Position numbers and translations under genes: made by a program | Shown here: positions 61,487 to 64,000 of the stretch, one piece after another | Numbering within the stretch: position 1 is the first letter of the stretch | Layout of the letters: every line of letters begins with the position of its first letter | The notes under the pieces: generated by a model | The model's database searches: none | What the model saw: the letters and a program-made list of their open reading frames with translations, nothing else | What the model was told of the DNA's origin: nothing | From: Microthrixaceae bacterium | Lineage (GTDB): Bacteria; Actinomycetota; Acidimicrobiia; Acidimicrobiales; Microtrichaceae | DNA: 64,000 bases | Direction: 5' to 3' | Assembly (NCBI GenBank): GCA_023958095.1 | Contig: JAMLGJ010000006.1 | Coordinates: 48,516 to 112,515, forward strand

Positions 61487-62022
61487 TGCTCGCCTCACTT
61501 CTCGTCCTCGCGGCCGAGGAGGACCCGGCCGCCATCAACCCGGTGGTCCCCGACGAGATCGGGGAGATCTTCTGGGGTGCGCTCGCGTTCTTCACGCTGT
61601 GGATCCTCATGCGCTACTGGCTGCTGCCACCGCTCATGAAGGTCCGCGAGGAACGGCGCGCCAAGGAGATCGAGGACCTGGAGGCCGCCGAGGCCGCCCG
61701 GACCGCGGCCGAACAGGTGCGTCGTGACTACGACACCACCATCGCCGAGGCACGCACACGTGCAGCCGAGGTGCTCGAGGAGGCCCGCGCCGCGGCGGAG
61801 GCCGACCGTGCATCCAAGGTTGCCGCGGCAGAGGCCGAGGTGGCGGCACAGCGCCAGGAGGCCATGGCGGAACTCGAGGCCGCCCGAGCCGCCGCGATCG
61901 ACCAGATGGGCGGCGACGTCGCCGACCTGGCGGTCACCGCGGCGTCGAAGGTCGTCGACGCTCCGCTGGATGTGGCCTCGCACCGCGGCACCGTTCAGAA
62001 CTACGTGGAGGGCAACCGATGA
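61486..62022 (+). CDS. atpF: ATP synthase subunit b (first copy)
   Basis: The protein has 178 residues. One N-terminal helix (EIFWGALAFFTLWILMRYWL) is followed by a long Ala/Glu-rich coiled coil, the peripheral stalk. A second b-type gene overlaps its stop by four bases. Confidence 0.92.
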
Positions 62023-62555
62023 ACCCCATCCTCTTCGCTGCGGAGGGCCACGCCGAGAACGCCTTCTGGCTGCCCCATGACATCTGGGAGGTGTTCTGGG
62101 GAACCCTCGCGTTCATGATCGTGATGGCACTCCTCTGGAAGTTCGCGAAGAAGCCGGGCAGCGACTACTTCGAGAAGCGCAGCGCCGGTGTCGCCGAGAG
62201 CCTCGAGGAGGCCGAGACGGCCAGGCGCGAGGCCGAGTCCGAGCGCGACCGGATCAAGGCCGCCCTGGCGGACTCCGATGCCGAGGCGGCACGGATCCTC
62301 GAGGAGGCGCGGCGATCCGCTGACGCACTCAGCGCCGACATCGCGACCCGTGCCGAACGGGACGTGGCGTCCGTGCACGAACGTGCAGCGGTGGACCTCG
62401 CAGCCACCCGGGCCCAGACCGAGGCCGAGCTGTCGGGCGAACTCTCCCGCCTGGCCCTCGGCGCCGCCGAACAGGTCGTGGGTGAGGAACTGGACGACTC
62501 CTCCCAGCAGCGACTGATCGACACCTACATCAACAACATCGGTGGGCAGAACTGA
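62019..62555 (+). CDS. atpF: ATP synthase subunit b (second copy)
   Basis: The protein has 178 residues with helix EVFWGTLAFMIVMALLWKFA and a long charged coiled coil. The two b genes differ clearly in sequence, so a heterodimeric stalk like b/b' of phototrophs is likely, not a recent duplication. In mycobacteria the second b is fused to delta; here it is separate from atpH. Confidence 0.9.
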   Translation: MNPILFAAEGHAENAFWLPHDIWEVFWGTLAFMIVMALLWKFAKKPGSDYFEKRSAGVAESLEEAETARREAESERDRIKAALADSDAEAARILEEARRSADALSADIATRAERDVASVHERAAVDLAATRAQTEAELSGELSRLALGAAEQVVGEELDDSSQQRLIDTYINNIGGQN

Positions 62556-62591
62556 CCGGTCGGCCCAACACGCCGCCGGGGCGGAGACCAC

Positions 62592-62615
62592 GGCCCGACC
62601 CCCCGGGATCGGGCC
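62592..62615 (+). other. Strong hairpin between atpF copy 2 and atpH
   Basis: GGCCCGA and TCGGGCC form seven perfect base pairs around a ten-base C/G loop, in a 112-bp gap. A CA-rich unstructured stretch follows up to the atpH ATG, which lacks a Shine-Dalgarno. It may tune the atpH level or protect the 3' end of the upstream message. Confidence 0.5.
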
Positions 62616-62667
62616 CACGGGCCCGCACAGAACCGCACCACCACAACGACGACACCAACGGATCGAC

Positions 62668-63195
62668 ATGACCGAATCCCGCACAACCGCACTCGCCGAG
62701 GGGATCATCGCCATCGCGGCCGCCCAGGGCGACCTCGACACCGTCACCGAGGAGCTCCAGACCCTCGGCGACGCGGTGTCCGCCGAGGACCAGCTGCGAA
62801 GCACGCTCTCCGACGCGAAGCTCCCCGCGGAGCGCCGAGCACAGATCGTCGAGGACCTCCTCGGCGACAAGGCCTCATCGACCACCGTGGCCCTGGCCTC
62901 GATGCTCGTGTCGGTCGGGCGCGGCTCGGAGCTGCCCGAGATCGCCGCCGAGGTCGGCCGTGTGGTCGCTGCCGGCAAGGGAGCGGTCGTTGCAGAGGCA
63001 CGTTCAGCGGTGCCGCTGACCGAGGAGCAGGTGGGCCGTCTGGCCGACGCGCTCAGCTCGAAGCTCGGCCGCACCGTCACCGTGCGCAACGTCGTTGACG
63101 AATCCGTAGTGGGCGGGGTCGTGACCCAGATCGGTGACGAGGTCATCGACGGCACGATCCGGACCCGCCTGAACCAGCTTCGTGAAGCCTTCTGA
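62668..63195 (+). CDS. atpH: ATP synthase subunit delta
   Basis: The protein has 175 residues. The end VVGGVVTQIGDEVIDGTIRTRL is the OSCP/delta family signature (split here as GGVVTQIGDEVIDGTIRT). It joins the peripheral stalk to F1. The start is ATG 62668. The stop is ten bases from the atpA GTG. Confidence 0.93.
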   Translation: MTESRTTALAEGIIAIAAAQGDLDTVTEELQTLGDAVSAEDQLRSTLSDAKLPAERRAQIVEDLLGDKASSTTVALASMLVSVGRGSELPEIAAEVGRVVAAGKGAVVAEARSAVPLTEEQVGRLADALSSKLGRTVTVRNVVDESVVGGVVTQIGDEVIDGTIRTRLNQLREAF

Positions 63196-63204
63196 GGAGT
63201 ACCT

Positions 63205-64000
63205 GTGGCTGAACTGACGATCAACACCGGCGACATCACCGCCGCCATCCGCAAGAACCTCGAGGGCTTCGCCCCCGAGGCGAGCCTCACCCAGGTCGGC
63301 CGCGTGGTCGAGGTGGGAGACGGCATCGCCCGCGTGTCGGGGCTGCCCGACGCGGCGGTCAACGAGCTGCTCGAGTTCGAGTCCGGCGTGGTCGGACTCG
63401 CCCTCAACCTGGACGAGGAGTCCATCGGTGCGGTGGTGCTCGGAGAGGTCGAGACCATCGAGGAGGGCCAGAGCGTCCGTGCGACCGGCGATATCCTCTC
63501 GGTCCCGGTCGGTGACGGCATGCTCGGACGTGTCGTGAACACCCTGGGCGAGCCGGTCGACGGCAAGGGTGCGCTCACCAACACCGAGCCCCGACGCATG
63601 GAGATCCAGGCGCCGGGGATCATGGGCCGCAAGCCGGTGCACGAGCCGATGCAGACGGGCATCAAGGCCATCGACTCCCTGATCCCGATCGGTCGGGGAC
63701 AGCGCGAGCTGATCATCGGTGACCGCAAGACCGGCAAGACCACCATCGCGGTCGACACGATCCTCAACCAGCGTGGCCTGGGTGTGAAGTGCATCTACGT
63801 GGCGATCGGCCAGAAGGCCTCCACCGTCGCCCAGACCGTGGCGACGCTCGCCGAGAAGGGCGCCATGGACTACACCGTCGTGGTGGTCGCCCCGGCCTCC
63901 GACCCCGCACCGTTCAAGTACCTGGCCCCGTACGCCGGCTGCGCCATGGGTCAGCACTGGATGGAGAACGGCGAGCACGCCCTCATCGTCTACGACGACC
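63205..64000 (+). CDS. atpA: ATP synthase subunit alpha, partial
   Basis: GTG 63205 has GAGGAG upstream. The frame runs off the right edge after 265 codons. The N-terminal beta barrel is complete, and the P-loop GDRKTGKTTIAVD is present. It forms the non-catalytic nucleotide site of F1. Confidence 0.96.
   Translation, partial: MAELTINTGDITAAIRKNLEGFAPEASLTQVGRVVEVGDGIARVSGLPDAAVNELLEFESGVVGLALNLDEESIGAVVLGEVETIEEGQSVRATGDILSVPVGDGMLGRVVNTLGEPVDGKGALTNTEPRRMEIQAPGIMGRKPVHEPMQTGIKAIDSLIPIGRGQRELIIGDRKTGKTTIAVDTILNQRGLGVKCIYVAIGQKASTVAQTVATLAEKGAMDYTVVVVAPASDPAPFKYLAPYAGCAMGQHWMENGEHALIVYDD

Overview
The window is about 70% G+C, densely coded, and reads as an actinobacterial chromosome. Markers are a WhiB protein, PdtaS-type kinase, SufR, the SCO1664/DUF3090/phosphomutase trio, DUF3107, LCP proteins, an F420-type oxidoreductase, and many GTG starts with four-base (ATGA/GTGA) operon overlaps. 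The order argS-lysA-hom-thrC-rho-rpmE-prfA-prmC-...-wecA-...-atp matches the block I recall from Mycobacterium (argS to atp). The unusual insertions and missing members suggest a deep-branching lineage such as Acidimicrobiia; this placement is inference. No prophage, insertion sequence or CRISPR array is visible.

Layout. 1-5308: lipoprotein fragment, HAD phosphatase, cysteine desulfurase and SufR-type regulator (all leftward), the divergent Fe-S carrier ATPase Mrp, and a PLP desulfhydrase/deaminase. 5305-11940: glycosyltransferase, divergent DUF3107 protein, a pair of ArsA/Get3-like ATPases coupled to a PdtaS-like sensor kinase, a convergent WhiB1-like gene with a long repeat-bearing leader, and a GDPD phosphodiesterase. 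12076-15285: etfB, etfA and a sugar-lactone-oxidase-like flavoprotein. 15678-23701: HNH/DUF222 nuclease, a doubly frameshifted gene, the SCO1664-DUF3090-phosphomutase operon, a type-5 uracil-DNA glycosylase, a flippase-like membrane protein, a small lipoprotein and an FrhB-like protein. 23754-30438: secreted glucosaminidase, an acyl-CoA dehydrogenase behind a palindromic operator, a methyltransferase, an LCP ligase and a cation/proton antiporter.

30492-42357 carries tRNA-Arg(CCG), argS, lysA, a DUF559 nuclease, hom, thrC, rho, a type-B L31 gene, an unknown gene that seems to start at CTG, and prfA. 42478-51554 holds a lipoprotein, prmC, an orphan substrate-binding lipoprotein, a cNMP-domain protein, a thiolase-like protein lacking the usual Cys, alkB, rpiB, glyA (with a folded leader) and wecA. 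51572-59469 holds a D-aminoacylase-like amidohydrolase facing a complete branched-chain-type ABC importer (binding protein, fused permease, two ATPases) across a palindromic operator. 59538-64000 is the F1Fo ATP synthase operon (atpZ-like, atpI, B, E, F, F', H, A partial).

Themes. The left side concerns Fe-S handling and sensing (cysteine desulfurase, SufR, Mrp, WhiB). The centre and right hold housekeeping translation, amino-acid synthesis and energy genes with lineage-specific insertions. At least a dozen genes have a TANNNT-like -10 box only 6-7 nt before the start codon and no Shine-Dalgarno, so leaderless mRNAs look common. No single clearly new system is proven. The best leads are the folded RNA before glyA, the repeat-bearing whiB leader, the two palindromic operators, and the conserved gene of unknown function between rpmE and prfA.
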